Part shown: positions 10,101-18,538 of the stretch, in pieces | Numbering within the stretch: the first letter of the stretch is position 1 | Layout: each line of letters begins with the position of its first letter | DNA from: an uncultured Prevotella sp. | GTDB taxonomy: Bacteria; Bacteroidota; Bacteroidia; Bacteroidales; Bacteroidaceae | Direction: 5' to 3' | Assembly (NCBI GenBank): GCA_947167845.1 | Contig: CAMVJQ010000003.1 | Span: 1-64,000 of the forward strand | Length of the DNA stretch: 64,000 nt | Position numbers and translations under genes: made by a program | The notes under the pieces: generated by a model | What the model was told of the DNA's origin: nothing | What the model saw: only the letters and a program-made list of their open reading frames with translations | Database searches by the model: none

Positions 10101-10350
10101 CAATGGTACCCAGTTCCTCTACGATGGTTCTTACTTCCGACTCAAGAATGTGGAGGTTGCCTATACTTGGACGAAGGGCTGGATTAAGAAACTCGGTTTC
10201 TCAAGCCTGAAGATCTACCTGAATGGTAATAACCTCTTCCTGATCACAAAGATGCCCGACGACCGTGAGAGTAACTACGGATTCAGCGGCGGTGGCGGTG
10301 CATATCCTACTGTCAGACGTTATAACTTCGGAATTAAACTTAACATTTAA
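7177..10350 (+). CDS. SusC/RagA TonB-dependent transporter (XusA-like)
   Basis: 1057-residue outer-membrane transporter for oligosaccharides. It has a signal peptide (ending TMWAQ), a carboxypeptidase-regulatory-like domain (about 25-105, with GEPLIGASVVVKG), a TonB-box-like segment EEVVVVGYGQ near 110, a plug domain (about 118-230, with VLKDASATAVYGVEGANGV), and a 22-strand barrel ending in a C-terminal aromatic/hydrophobic strand. It is the first gene of a susC-susD-susC-susD-DUF1735-GH10-like operon whose order matches xusA-E/xyn10C of P. bryantii, so xylo-oligosaccharides are the likely cargo (inferred). The next gene overlaps or abuts its stop codon, showing translational coupling. The divergent HTCS is the likely regulator. 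Confidence 0.93.
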   Translation: MKHLSILLLTMMFCTTMWAQSEGVPVKGTVVDANGEPLIGASVVVKGNTSNGTVTDFDGNFQFKAPSEQTVLVISYVGMTTKEVKIGKQRSFKVTLQDDTHLEEVVVVGYGQQKKASVVGAITQTTGEVLERAAGIGSVSAALTGNLPGIATIASTGQPGEEDPRIYIRGAAAWNQDAQPLILVDGVKREIKSVDITSVATVSVLKDASATAVYGVEGANGVILITTKRGVEGKARIDVGFNATLKAVSKLPRKYDSYDGYMLRNQAIEHELAVGGAASWAYYRPQTFINNFRNQDYTVKPNYAADGTYLGDYSQAERYPNIDWQDEMFKKTTFSYNTNLNISGGTKFVKYFVAFDFQNEGDMTKVWDNRQGYEGGYTYNRLNVRSNLDFQITKTTQFKVNLAGSNAQQKTPRYYYGNNGEFFQQQKWAGAYGMAPNLFPVQFSDGSWGYSKLVSNIENSPASVATSGYELNTITRVFTDFALEQDLGFITKGLIARGTISWDNQFNEGSRGISDLHTTKRAYILPEDGQMLWADEIDAKTGFDFYESRDWTTEAGNVSYTSRATEMSLQLFWGREFGKHNVTVMGNWKRRINAGNADLENRREDWVFRTTYDYNSRYFAEFNGAYNGSQKFSPDNRFVFFCSGAAGWMISEEPFMKKLKDKGIIDMFKIRGSIGEIGDDNAGARWAYLTDWAIVTANNQQQNFPLAIDGSASPYTSYYEKTIANPDLRWATVLKKNIGFDYAFLHGMFAGSFDWFRDDRYDIFISGANRSVPSYYGAKTTPDINKGKMKNQGFEVELRFNKVLANGMRFWANTNYTYAHNVIKLKDDPALIPAYRKAEGYSQGQYWSFIDNGFVKTYDELYSVPNREDDSQVLIGDHYIVDFNGDGKVDETNDQAPFGYTGTPEHTYNATIGWEYKGWSMFAQLYGATGVTRDVGLASFNNKLLTVYDNGAWWNPAAGDGEVVVPRFTTQVSYNNGTQFLYDGSYFRLKNVEVAYTWTKGWIKKLGFSSLKIYLNGNNLFLITKMPDDRESNYGFSGGGGAYPTVRRYNFGIKLNI

Positions 10351-10364
10351 TGGCATATATCTGT

Positions 10365-12374
10365 ATGAAATATAATAATAATGTGAAATCCCTTTTGTGT
10401 GGTTCGTTGCTCCTTCTTGCAGGCAGTGCTTCCTTCACCTCCTGCACCGACTGGCTTGAGAAGGAAAAAGAGGCTATGGTTGCAGAGGATGAGGCCTTCA
10501 AGAACTTCCGCAACTTCCAGGGATATATTGAGGAAATCTACAGTTTGATTCCTGATAAGGAGAAGGTCAACTACTGTACTGCATGGAACTTCGGTGACGA
10601 CGCTGTCCACAACCCAGAAGGCTATGCCCACATGGACCATCAGGTTGACCTCGGCAACTACCGTAACTGGTACTTCAACACCCAGTGCTGGCTGAACGGT
10701 GACCGCAGTTCGCTCTGGCGCAACTCCTGGTATTGCATCCGTAAGTGTAATATGGGTATCGAGCAGATCAAGTCGCTTGTCGGATCCGATGAGGAGCGTG
10801 ACCTGCTGCTCGGACAGATGTACTTCTTCCGTGCCTGGTGGCATTTCGAACTGATGTGCTACTTCGGTGGCCTGCCCTATATCGACAAGGCTTTTGAGGC
10901 ATCGCAGATTCCTGAACTCCCCCGCCTCTCCTTCCAGGAGTGCGCCGACCGTTGTGCAGAGGATTTCGAACGGGCTGCCAGCCTCCTTCCCCTGGACTGG
11001 GATGAGACGCTTGCCGGTATGCAGACATTGTACAAGAACGACCTGCGTGTCAACAGGTTCATGGCCCTCTGCTATCTTGGCAAGTGCTACCTCTGGGCCG
11101 GTTCTCCCCTGATGAAGGAGTTTGAGAAGACCAAGACCGGTGGTGTCCCCCAACTCTTAGGCGCCAGTTCTAACGGCAAGACCTACGATTACGATGTGGC
11201 CTACTGTCAGAAGGCAGCCGAGACGCTTGGCAGAGCCCTTGACTTGGTAAACAGAGGTGCTGTTAAGTATAAACTTGCGGAATACAGATATTCTAATATC
11301 TACGACCACGAGCGTGATGAGAATGCAGAGTCATGCTATTCAGACATCTTCTATACCGTCAAGCAGAACTGGAATATGCCGGGCTCTACTGAGGCCATCT
11401 TCCGTGGCGCTTATCCCGGAGCAAACTCTGCCAACTGGAACTGCGCCAAGATCTTTGGTCCGAAGGTGGCTGGTCTGGTGGATCACGACAACATCATCCA
11501 TCATCCTACAGCCAACCTTGTCGACCAGTACGGTATGTCCAACGGACAGCCTATCTATCTGGTGCAGAATGGCGAATATGTGCTGAACCCCAATTCGGGC
11601 TGGGATCCTGAGTATCCATACAAGAATCGCGACCCACGGTTCTATCACGATTTCGTGTTCGACGGCTTCCACTACGTGCTCAGCACAGATGCCTTGAACG
11701 ACAATCAGAAGAAACTGGAATATTGCGCCCTCTACACCGGCGGTGCCATGCGTGACATCGACCATGCCAGCAGCACGGGCTACTTCATCCAGAAACTGGT
11801 GCCCCACCAGTGTAATCAGGGCGACAAGTGGTATGACTGGGATTACTCCTTCCAGAGTTATGTCCCCTACATGCGTCTGGCTGACGTCTATTTGATGTAT
11901 GCAGAGGCACAGGCCGTTGTCGCAGGCAGTGCAAAGGAACTGAAGGAGAGACCGACTTACTGTACTTCACTGTCGGCTGTCGATGCCGTCAATGCTCTCC
12001 GTGACCGTGTGAATTCAGAAGACTATCCCATGGAACATGTGCAGGCTCAGTTCCTTGACACCAAGGAGCACTTCCTCGATGAGGTGCGCCGTGAGCGTGC
12101 GGTGGAACTGTCCTTCGAAGGCTTCCGCTGGTGCGACCTTCAGCGCTGGCTCCTTCTGACAGAGCCGCCTTATACTCAGAAATACTCTCATGAGTTTGAG
12201 CGTCTGGAATCCGATGAGTGGTTCAAGAGCCACGACCCGAAGGATGCCCATATCGGCAACTTCCACAAGGAAGAACTGATCACCCGTCGCTTCGAGTCAA
12301 AGCACTACTGGTTCCCGCTTCCTGACAAGGACATCTATCTCTACGAAGGATTCCCCCAGAATCCGGGATGGTAA
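10365..12374 (+). CDS. SusD/RagB outer-membrane lipoprotein (XusB-like)
   Basis: 669-residue surface lipoprotein that forms the lid of the preceding SusC transporter and binds glycan. The signal peptide ends in FTSC with Cys27 as the lipidation site. The rest is a typical SusD fold: an N-terminal TPR-like half (WYCIRKCNMGIEQIK, EERDLLLGQMYFFRAWWHFEL) and a C-terminal RagB-type half (RLADVYLMYAEAQA, RRERAVELSFEGFRW, YWFPLPDKDI). An in-frame ATG at 10350 overlaps the susC stop codon (TAATG) and would add MAYIC; I chose 10365 because it gives a standard basic signal-peptide start. Either way it is cotranscribed and tightly coupled with the upstream susC. Confidence 0.92.
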   Translation: MKYNNNVKSLLCGSLLLLAGSASFTSCTDWLEKEKEAMVAEDEAFKNFRNFQGYIEEIYSLIPDKEKVNYCTAWNFGDDAVHNPEGYAHMDHQVDLGNYRNWYFNTQCWLNGDRSSLWRNSWYCIRKCNMGIEQIKSLVGSDEERDLLLGQMYFFRAWWHFELMCYFGGLPYIDKAFEASQIPELPRLSFQECADRCAEDFERAASLLPLDWDETLAGMQTLYKNDLRVNRFMALCYLGKCYLWAGSPLMKEFEKTKTGGVPQLLGASSNGKTYDYDVAYCQKAAETLGRALDLVNRGAVKYKLAEYRYSNIYDHERDENAESCYSDIFYTVKQNWNMPGSTEAIFRGAYPGANSANWNCAKIFGPKVAGLVDHDNIIHHPTANLVDQYGMSNGQPIYLVQNGEYVLNPNSGWDPEYPYKNRDPRFYHDFVFDGFHYVLSTDALNDNQKKLEYCALYTGGAMRDIDHASSTGYFIQKLVPHQCNQGDKWYDWDYSFQSYVPYMRLADVYLMYAEAQAVVAGSAKELKERPTYCTSLSAVDAVNALRDRVNSEDYPMEHVQAQFLDTKEHFLDEVRRERAVELSFEGFRWCDLQRWLLLTEPPYTQKYSHEFERLESDEWFKSHDPKDAHIGNFHKEELITRRFESKHYWFPLPDKDIYLYEGFPQNPGW

Positions 12375-12380
12375 GACATT

Positions 12381-12408
12381 GAACATTGAACATTGAACAT
12401 TGAACATT
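12381..12408 (+). repeat. GAACATT x4 array abutting a start codon
   Basis: Four exact copies of GAACATT lie between the susD stop (12374) and the next susC start (ATG 12409), which follows the array directly. The array therefore occupies the position of the ribosome binding region. Confidence 0.9.
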
Positions 12409-15369
12409 ATGAATAGAATGAAAACAAACATATTGCTCTTTGCCATGTTTGCCGCGTCGCCACTGACGGCCCATGCCCAGGAAACTGCTGACGATGCCGA
12501 CTCTACCGTGGTGAAGAAAAAGGTACATGTTGCTTTCCGCGATAAGGATGCCGACCATCTTCTCGGAGGTATTTCATACGTTGATATGGAAGAACTGCGG
12601 AAGAAGGACTTCACGATGGGCAGCCTGGAAGACATGAACGCGCTTGTCGGCGGATGGAATGGCAACAACCTGTGGGGCATGGACAATGAACGCCTTGATA
12701 ATAACGACAACGGCAACCTGCCGCTCGTGATTATCGACGGTGTGAAACGCCCGTCAAACAACGTGCTGCCCTCAGAGATTGAGCAGGTCACCTTCCTCAA
12801 GGGGGCTCAGGCAGTGGTTCTCTATGGTGCAAAGGGTGCGAAGGGCGCCATCCTCATCACCACCAAGCGTGGCAAGGTGGATGGTCTTCAACTTGACGCC
12901 AACGTCAACACCGGCTGGTATGTGGCCAAGGAGTTCCCCGAGTATCTGGGCTCTGCCGAGTATATGACGCTCTACCGTGAGGCGCTGATCAACGACGGTT
13001 TCGCCATTCCTGAGAAATATTCTCAGCAGAATATCTACAACCACGCCTCAGGTGTGAATCCCTACCGTTACCCCAATGTGAACTACTACTCCGACGAGTA
13101 TGTGCGCAAGGCATACAACCGCACCGATGCCACGTTGGAAATACAGGGTGGCGGACAGCGTGCCCATTTCTACACGAACATCAATTACTATCGTCTGGAA
13201 GACCTTATCAACTTCGGTCCTGCCAAGGACAACTACACCGACCGTTTCAGTGTACGTGGTAATGTAGACTTGGTCATCAACAAACTCATCAGTGGCTTTG
13301 CCAATGCCAGTGCCACGTTCTATAATGCCAATCAGAACAAGGGTAACTTCTGGAGTGATGCCGCTACGATGCGTCCGAACTTCCCGGAGAACGCTGCGCC
13401 GCTGATTGATATCGACATGGTTGACCCCAATGCCAGCAAGGCACTCGCCATCCTGGGCAAGAGTCTCAACCTGCTCGACGGAAAATATTTCCCCGGTGGC
13501 ACAAAAGCCACGCAGACCAATGCCATTGCCGACTGCTATTTCGGTGGTAAGACAAAGGCCGTCAGCCGTCAGTTCCAGTTTGATGCGGGTATTATCTATG
13601 ACATGAGCAAGTTCGTGAAGGGCTTGTCGTTCAAGACGCAGTTCTCCATCGACTATGCCGCCAACTACAGTCTGTCGTACGACAACAAGTATGCCGTGTT
13701 CATCCCCACCTGGAGTAACTATAACTCAAAGGATGTCATCGTAGCCCTGACCCAGCAGAACGATGAGATTGTAACCGGACACATGGCAATGTCGGATACA
13801 AAATACCGTCAGACCATCAGTTGGAACGGCCATTTCGACTACGACCACACCTTCGGCGGTCGTCACCACGTCACAGGTATGTTGCTCGCCAATATGTTTA
13901 CAACGACATCCAGCGGCACCTATCACCGTTATGCCAATGCCAACTTAGGACTGCAGGCGGGTTACGACTATATGGGCCGTTACTTTGCCGATGTGACAAT
14001 GGCTGCCGTACACTCAGCCCGTCTGCCGGAAGGTCATCGTGGCGCTTTCTCGCCAACATTCACCATCGGCTGGAATCTCGCCAAGGAGAGTTTTATGCAA
14101 GGCAGTTTCGTTGATGACCTGCTGATCAGCGGATCCTACAGCAATCTGAATGAGGACATCGATGTCTATATGGGTGAGAAGAACTTCTATCTCTACGACG
14201 CTCTGTGGTCAACGGGCGGAAGTAGTTTCTCCTGGAATGAGGGCGTCAGTACAAACCGTACGTTCTCTACCATAGGTAACAACCCTGTACTCGACTATGT
14301 TCATCGTAAGGAGTGGTCAGTCAGTCTTCGCGGCTCATTCTTCAACAAGTTGATCTCTGCCAATCTGACCTTCTTCAATACGGACATGGACGGCTATATC
14401 ATTCAGAACCCGACCAACTTCCCCTCTTATTTGGCAGGTGGTCTTTCGGGCAGTTCATTCAAGCCGGCCATCAACAATGATATCCAGAACCGCAAGGGCC
14501 TTGACTTCAGCGTGTCAGCCCAGAAGCAGTTCGGCCAGGTCTATGCACAACTTGGCGTCGTCGGCACCTACCTCACCACAAAGTGGAAGAAGTTTGATGA
14601 GGCCGTCGATCCTACTGCTCCCCACAGATATACAGAGGGACAGGCTCTTGATGCGCTCTGGGGCTACAACTGCCTGGGCTTCTATTCCACTGATGATTTT
14701 GATGTCACTACCACTACTGAGGGTAAGACCAAGTACACGCTGAAGGACGGACTTCCCAAGTCGTCACTTGGTGGTGCCATTCAGCCTGGTGACTTGAAGT
14801 ACGAGGATGTGAACGGTGACGGTACCATCAACAATAAAGACCTGATTGTTCTTGGCAAGTCGGGAATCATTAATGATTTGGGTAACGCCCGTACTTACGG
14901 CAGAGTAGGGACACCTTGGGCCGTCGGCGTGAACCTCACGCTCAAGTATAAGAACTTCACGCTCTTCGTACTGGGTAATGGCCAGTTCGGCGCAAAGGCC
15001 ATGGCCAACGGCAGTTACTACTACATGTGCGGCGACGCCAAGTACTCTGTCAATGCGCGCGGCCGTTGGACGCCGGAGACGGCAGCCACAGCCACCCATC
15101 CCCGTCTGACTTCGCTGAGTTCGAATCATAACGCTGCTGCTTCCACCTTCTGGATTTACAGCACCGACCGCTTCAACCTCAGCAAGGTGCAACTCACCTA
15201 CGATTTCCCGAAGGAGATGTTTAAGGGGAAGGTTGTGAAGGCTCTCTCTGTCTATCTGAACGGAAACGACCTTCTCACGATTTCAAAGAACCGCAAGGTG
15301 TTGGAGACAAGTGTTGGCTATGCACCTCAGACCCGTTTCTATAACCTCGGTGTCAAGGCAACCTTCTAA
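12409..15369 (+). CDS. SusC-like TonB-dependent transporter lacking the N-terminal extension (XusC-like)
   Basis: About 986 residues. It has a signal peptide (ending TAHAQ) and then, unlike the other two SusC proteins here, no carboxypeptidase-regulatory-like domain and no VVVGYG-type TonB box. After a short acidic stretch it goes almost straight to the plug (LVIIDGVKRP, VTFLKGAQAVVLYGAKGAKGA), then a full barrel ending in VKATF. Its partner SusD follows. In the P. bryantii xus cluster two SusC/SusD pairs also lie in tandem. The start ATG 12409 abuts four GAACATT repeats; an in-frame TTG nine nt earlier lies inside that array, and a second ATG is at 12418. How it is energised without a recognisable TonB box is unclear. 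Confidence 0.88.
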   Translation: MNRMKTNILLFAMFAASPLTAHAQETADDADSTVVKKKVHVAFRDKDADHLLGGISYVDMEELRKKDFTMGSLEDMNALVGGWNGNNLWGMDNERLDNNDNGNLPLVIIDGVKRPSNNVLPSEIEQVTFLKGAQAVVLYGAKGAKGAILITTKRGKVDGLQLDANVNTGWYVAKEFPEYLGSAEYMTLYREALINDGFAIPEKYSQQNIYNHASGVNPYRYPNVNYYSDEYVRKAYNRTDATLEIQGGGQRAHFYTNINYYRLEDLINFGPAKDNYTDRFSVRGNVDLVINKLISGFANASATFYNANQNKGNFWSDAATMRPNFPENAAPLIDIDMVDPNASKALAILGKSLNLLDGKYFPGGTKATQTNAIADCYFGGKTKAVSRQFQFDAGIIYDMSKFVKGLSFKTQFSIDYAANYSLSYDNKYAVFIPTWSNYNSKDVIVALTQQNDEIVTGHMAMSDTKYRQTISWNGHFDYDHTFGGRHHVTGMLLANMFTTTSSGTYHRYANANLGLQAGYDYMGRYFADVTMAAVHSARLPEGHRGAFSPTFTIGWNLAKESFMQGSFVDDLLISGSYSNLNEDIDVYMGEKNFYLYDALWSTGGSSFSWNEGVSTNRTFSTIGNNPVLDYVHRKEWSVSLRGSFFNKLISANLTFFNTDMDGYIIQNPTNFPSYLAGGLSGSSFKPAINNDIQNRKGLDFSVSAQKQFGQVYAQLGVVGTYLTTKWKKFDEAVDPTAPHRYTEGQALDALWGYNCLGFYSTDDFDVTTTTEGKTKYTLKDGLPKSSLGGAIQPGDLKYEDVNGDGTINNKDLIVLGKSGIINDLGNARTYGRVGTPWAVGVNLTLKYKNFTLFVLGNGQFGAKAMANGSYYYMCGDAKYSVNARGRWTPETAATATHPRLTSLSSNHNAAASTFWIYSTDRFNLSKVQLTYDFPKEMFKGKVVKALSVYLNGNDLLTISKNRKVLETSVGYAPQTRFYNLGVKATF

Positions 15370-15371
15370 GC

Positions 15372-15425
15372 GAATTAAGAATTAAGACTTAAGAATTAAG
15401 AGTTAAGAATTAAGATTTAAGAGTT
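15372..15425 (+). repeat. AATTAAG-type 7-nt array abutting a start codon
   Basis: About seven and a half units of GAATTAA/GANTTAA fill the whole gap between the susC stop and the next susD start; ATG 15426 follows directly. Confidence 0.88.
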
Positions 15426-17279
15426 ATGATTACGTATAAATATAATAAGGTGGTGACAGGGGTGTTCTCTCTCCTCTTTCCTCTCTCCTCTCTTCTCTTG
15501 ACAGCGTGCGGTGATATGTTCGTGCCGGCCGATGAGAACAACCGGACGGAGGATGCCATGTACGAGGAGTCGAAGTATGCACATGGTCTGCTGATCTATG
15601 CCTACGACCGCCTGCCTTATATCACGACCACGCAGACGGACGTTGCCACCGACGACGCTGTGACCAATGCGTTGAACAGTGATTTCCTGAATATGGCGAC
15701 TGGTACGTGGGCCTCAGATAACAACCCCATGTCGCAGTGGGATGCCTGTAGGGACGGCATCCAGTACGTCAACCTCTTCCTCTCAAAGGTCGAGAAAGTG
15801 AAGTGGGCTCCCAGTGCAGTCTCCAAGCAGCAGATGTTTATTGACCGTCTGAAGGGCGAGGCTTTCGGGCTTCGGGCTGTGTTCTACTACTATCTGCTCC
15901 AGGCTCATGGCGGCTATGCCGACGATGGCAAACTCTACGGCGTGCCCCTGCTGTCCGCAGCCGAGGACGGAAGTTCCGACTTCAACCAGCCCCGCGCCTC
16001 GTTTGAAGACTGTGTGAAGCAGTGCTTCGCCGACTGCGACAGTGCTATGGCCTATCTGCCCGCTGATTATGCTGACATAGCGAGTGAGAGCGACATACCT
16101 GCAAAATATCAGGCCCTTGGTGCCAATTACTCTGGCTACAATCTTGTGTTCGGCACAAAGTCGAGGAATCTCATGTCCGGCAAGATTGCTGAGGCTGTAA
16201 AGGCTCAGGTGGCCCTGCTCGCTGCCAGTCCCGCCTTCCGTGAGCAGAGTGGCGTGACTTCTGCCGAGGCTGCCACACTCTGTGCTGCGGTGCTCAATCG
16301 CATCGGCGGCATGGAGGGTTTCGACCCCACGGGTAACATCTGGTACAAGAACAAGACGAAACTCGAACCGTCTGCTGCTGAGATGCCCGAGATGCTCTGG
16401 CGTGAAGACCGTCATAAGAACGCCACTCAGGAGAGGGAGAACTTCCCGCCGACGCTCTATGGCAATGGCCGTGTCAATCCTTCGCAGAACCTCGTCGATG
16501 CTTTCCCGATGTTGAGCGGACTTCCTATTACTGCTCCTAACTCAGGCTACGATCCTAAGAACCCATACGCCAACCGTGATCCGCGCCTTGCTGACAATGT
16601 GCTCCTGAACGGCACGACGTTCAGAAAGTCCATTATCATTACTGGTACGTATCCGGCCGTTAATGGCGATAAAAAAGAGACTGACGACAACCTCAACAGC
16701 ATCAGTACCTCAACACGTACTGGCTATTATCTGAAGAAACTGCTCCGCGACGATGTCAGCCCGCTCTCGAGTTCTCTCATCGAGCAGCAGCACATCTATC
16801 CCCGCATCCGCTACACGGAGATCTTCCTTGACTACGCAGAGGCAGCCAACGATGCATGGGGCCCGAAGGCCGATCCTACAGGCATAGGCTTCACGGCTTA
16901 CGATGTGATCAAGGCCATCCGCCAGCGTGCAGGCCTCGGCAAGGATGAGTTCGGTCGCGATCTCCCCGCAGGCGATGCCTATCTTGAAGAGTGCGCTAAT
17001 GACCAGGCTAAGATGACCAGTCTGATCCGTAATGAGCGCCGTCTTGAACTCTGCTTCGAGAACAAGCGCTTCTGGGATCTCCGCCGTTGGATGTTGCCGC
17101 TCGACGAGACTGTCAGGGGTATGAAGATCGACCGCAATGACGAGACAGAAGAACTGACCTATACCATCATTGAGGTAGAGCAGCGTGTCTATGACAATTC
17201 ATATCAGCAGTATGGACCAATCCCGAAAAGCGAAGTACTCAAGTGGAGCAACCTCAAGCAGAACAGAGGATGGCAATAA
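15426..17279 (+). CDS. SusD/RagB outer-membrane lipoprotein (XusD-like)
   Basis: 617-residue glycan-binding lipoprotein, partner of the preceding SusC. The lipobox is LLTAC with Cys28. The SusD fold is shown by the early WDACRDGIQYVNLFL segment, LKGEAFGLRAVFYYYLLQ, the mid-protein NPYANRDPRL, and the C-terminal RYTEIFLDYAEAAN and RNERRLELCFENKRFWDL motifs. The hydrophobic core of the signal peptide (SLLFPLSSLLL) is encoded by a degenerate CTCTCCT 7-nt array at 15465-15499, so loss or gain of one repeat would frameshift the gene. Confidence 0.92.
   Translation: MITYKYNKVVTGVFSLLFPLSSLLLTACGDMFVPADENNRTEDAMYEESKYAHGLLIYAYDRLPYITTTQTDVATDDAVTNALNSDFLNMATGTWASDNNPMSQWDACRDGIQYVNLFLSKVEKVKWAPSAVSKQQMFIDRLKGEAFGLRAVFYYYLLQAHGGYADDGKLYGVPLLSAAEDGSSDFNQPRASFEDCVKQCFADCDSAMAYLPADYADIASESDIPAKYQALGANYSGYNLVFGTKSRNLMSGKIAEAVKAQVALLAASPAFREQSGVTSAEAATLCAAVLNRIGGMEGFDPTGNIWYKNKTKLEPSAAEMPEMLWREDRHKNATQERENFPPTLYGNGRVNPSQNLVDAFPMLSGLPITAPNSGYDPKNPYANRDPRLADNVLLNGTTFRKSIIITGTYPAVNGDKKETDDNLNSISTSTRTGYYLKKLLRDDVSPLSSSLIEQQHIYPRIRYTEIFLDYAEAANDAWGPKADPTGIGFTAYDVIKAIRQRAGLGKDEFGRDLPAGDAYLEECANDQAKMTSLIRNERRLELCFENKRFWDLRRWMLPLDETVRGMKIDRNDETEELTYTIIEVEQRVYDNSYQQYGPIPKSEVLKWSNLKQNRGWQ
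15465..15499 (+). repeat. CTCTCCT array encoding a signal-peptide core
   Basis: CC recurs at 15473, 15480 and 15487 with a substituted fourth unit near 15494, giving a 7-nt period. It encodes SLLFPLSSLL, the hydrophobic segment of the SusD signal peptide. Confidence 0.82.
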
Positions 17280-17297
17280 GCGTGAAAGAATGAAAGA

Positions 17298-18512
17298 ATG
17301 AAAAAATGTAAAGTTATGATGAAACTAAAGAATTGTGTATACGGGGCAGTCTTGGGAGCATTCTCTCTCTCATTAGCGTCTTGCTATAATTCAGACAAGG
17401 AGTTCCCGGACTTTGAAGGAGGTACGACAGCCTACTTTGCCTTCCAGTACCCGGTGCGTGCACTCGTACTTGGTAACGATATTTATGACAACTCGCTCGA
17501 TAACGAGCATAAACTCCGGATATGGTCCACAATGGGCGGAGCCTATGGTGGACGGGATGCCTCAGTGGAGATTGCCGTGGATGAGACCCTTTGCGACAAC
17601 CTCTTCTTCACGGATGACGGTGGTAACGCTGCAGCCCCCGTGCTGCCAATGCCCTCGACATACTATAAACTGTCATCCAATGCCATTCCCTATAATGGGG
17701 ATTCACGTGGCTATGTGGAGGTGCAACTGACAGACGCTTTCTTCAACGACGAGAAGGCGATGGAGAACACCTACGTCATTCCGTTGGTGATGAAGAGCGT
17801 GACTGGCATCGACCATATACTTACTGGAACGCCGCGCGAGGGTCTCACGCCTGCCCGCACGAATACCGAGGACTGGGAGGTGCTGGCAAAGGACTATGTG
17901 CTCTACTGCGTGAAGTATATGAACCCCTGGCAGGGCAAGTATATCCGCCGCGGTGTGGACAAGGTGACGGAAAACGAGGTCACCTCAACCTTTGTCCGCA
18001 AAGACTTCTCTCTGGTGAACTCCGACCTGGAGCATTACAAGGAGAATCCCGTCAACCAGAACGACGAGGTGTGCGGCATCACCACAAAGAATATGCGGCA
18101 GGCCGTCTTCCCCGTATCCATTAAGAGGGGTAAGGATGCCCAGGGCAGAGAGAGGGCTTCCATCAGTTGCAACCTCATCCTCACATTCGACGGCAACAAG
18201 TGTACGGTCTCTACTGAGGATGCCGACGTGGCCGCTACCGGAACGGGAGAATTCATCGAGAAGGGAAGCGGATTGCGTGAATATAAAGACTATCAGTGGT
18301 ATGGTGAAGGCAAGGCCGATGAGCGCGACATCCTCCGCCTGGCTTACGATGTGACCTTCAAGAAGGGTAAGGTCATCGGATGGGATGAACAGAAGAAGCA
18401 GGACATCCTGCTTGAGAATGACATCCAGGTGACGACGGGTGATACGCTTGTCGTTCAGACGCGTGAGGCTAACCAGCGCGTACTGTTCTCTCCGAAATAC
18501 GTGAAGAATTGA
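17298..18512 (+). CDS. DUF1735-type surface lipoprotein (XusE-like)
   Basis: 404-residue lipoprotein (lipobox SLASC, Cys29). An N-terminal Ig-like DUF1735 region (about 35-175: FEGGTTAYFAFQYPVR, IPYNGDSRGYVEVQLTDAF, MENTYVIPLVMKSVTG) is followed by a C-terminal beta-rich domain typical of proteins that follow SusCD pairs. It is the fifth gene of the operon, in the place of xusE of P. bryantii, so a surface glycan-binding protein is the most likely role; there is no catalytic motif. The start at 17298 lies in an 8-nt GAAAGAAT repeat; ATGs at 17316 and 17319 would also leave a good signal peptide. Confidence 0.8.
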   Translation: MKKCKVMMKLKNCVYGAVLGAFSLSLASCYNSDKEFPDFEGGTTAYFAFQYPVRALVLGNDIYDNSLDNEHKLRIWSTMGGAYGGRDASVEIAVDETLCDNLFFTDDGGNAAAPVLPMPSTYYKLSSNAIPYNGDSRGYVEVQLTDAFFNDEKAMENTYVIPLVMKSVTGIDHILTGTPREGLTPARTNTEDWEVLAKDYVLYCVKYMNPWQGKYIRRGVDKVTENEVTSTFVRKDFSLVNSDLEHYKENPVNQNDEVCGITTKNMRQAVFPVSIKRGKDAQGRERASISCNLILTFDGNKCTVSTEDADVAATGTGEFIEKGSGLREYKDYQWYGEGKADERDILRLAYDVTFKKGKVIGWDEQKKQDILLENDIQVTTGDTLVVQTREANQRVLFSPKYVKN

Positions 18513-18538
18513 GAATTGAGAATTGAAAATTGAGAATT
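18508..18538 (+). repeat. AATTGAG 7-nt array abutting a start codon
   Basis: Four units (AATTGAG, AATTGAG, AATTGAA, AATTGAG) and a partial unit run from the end of the DUF1735 gene up to ATG 18539. Confidence 0.88.
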
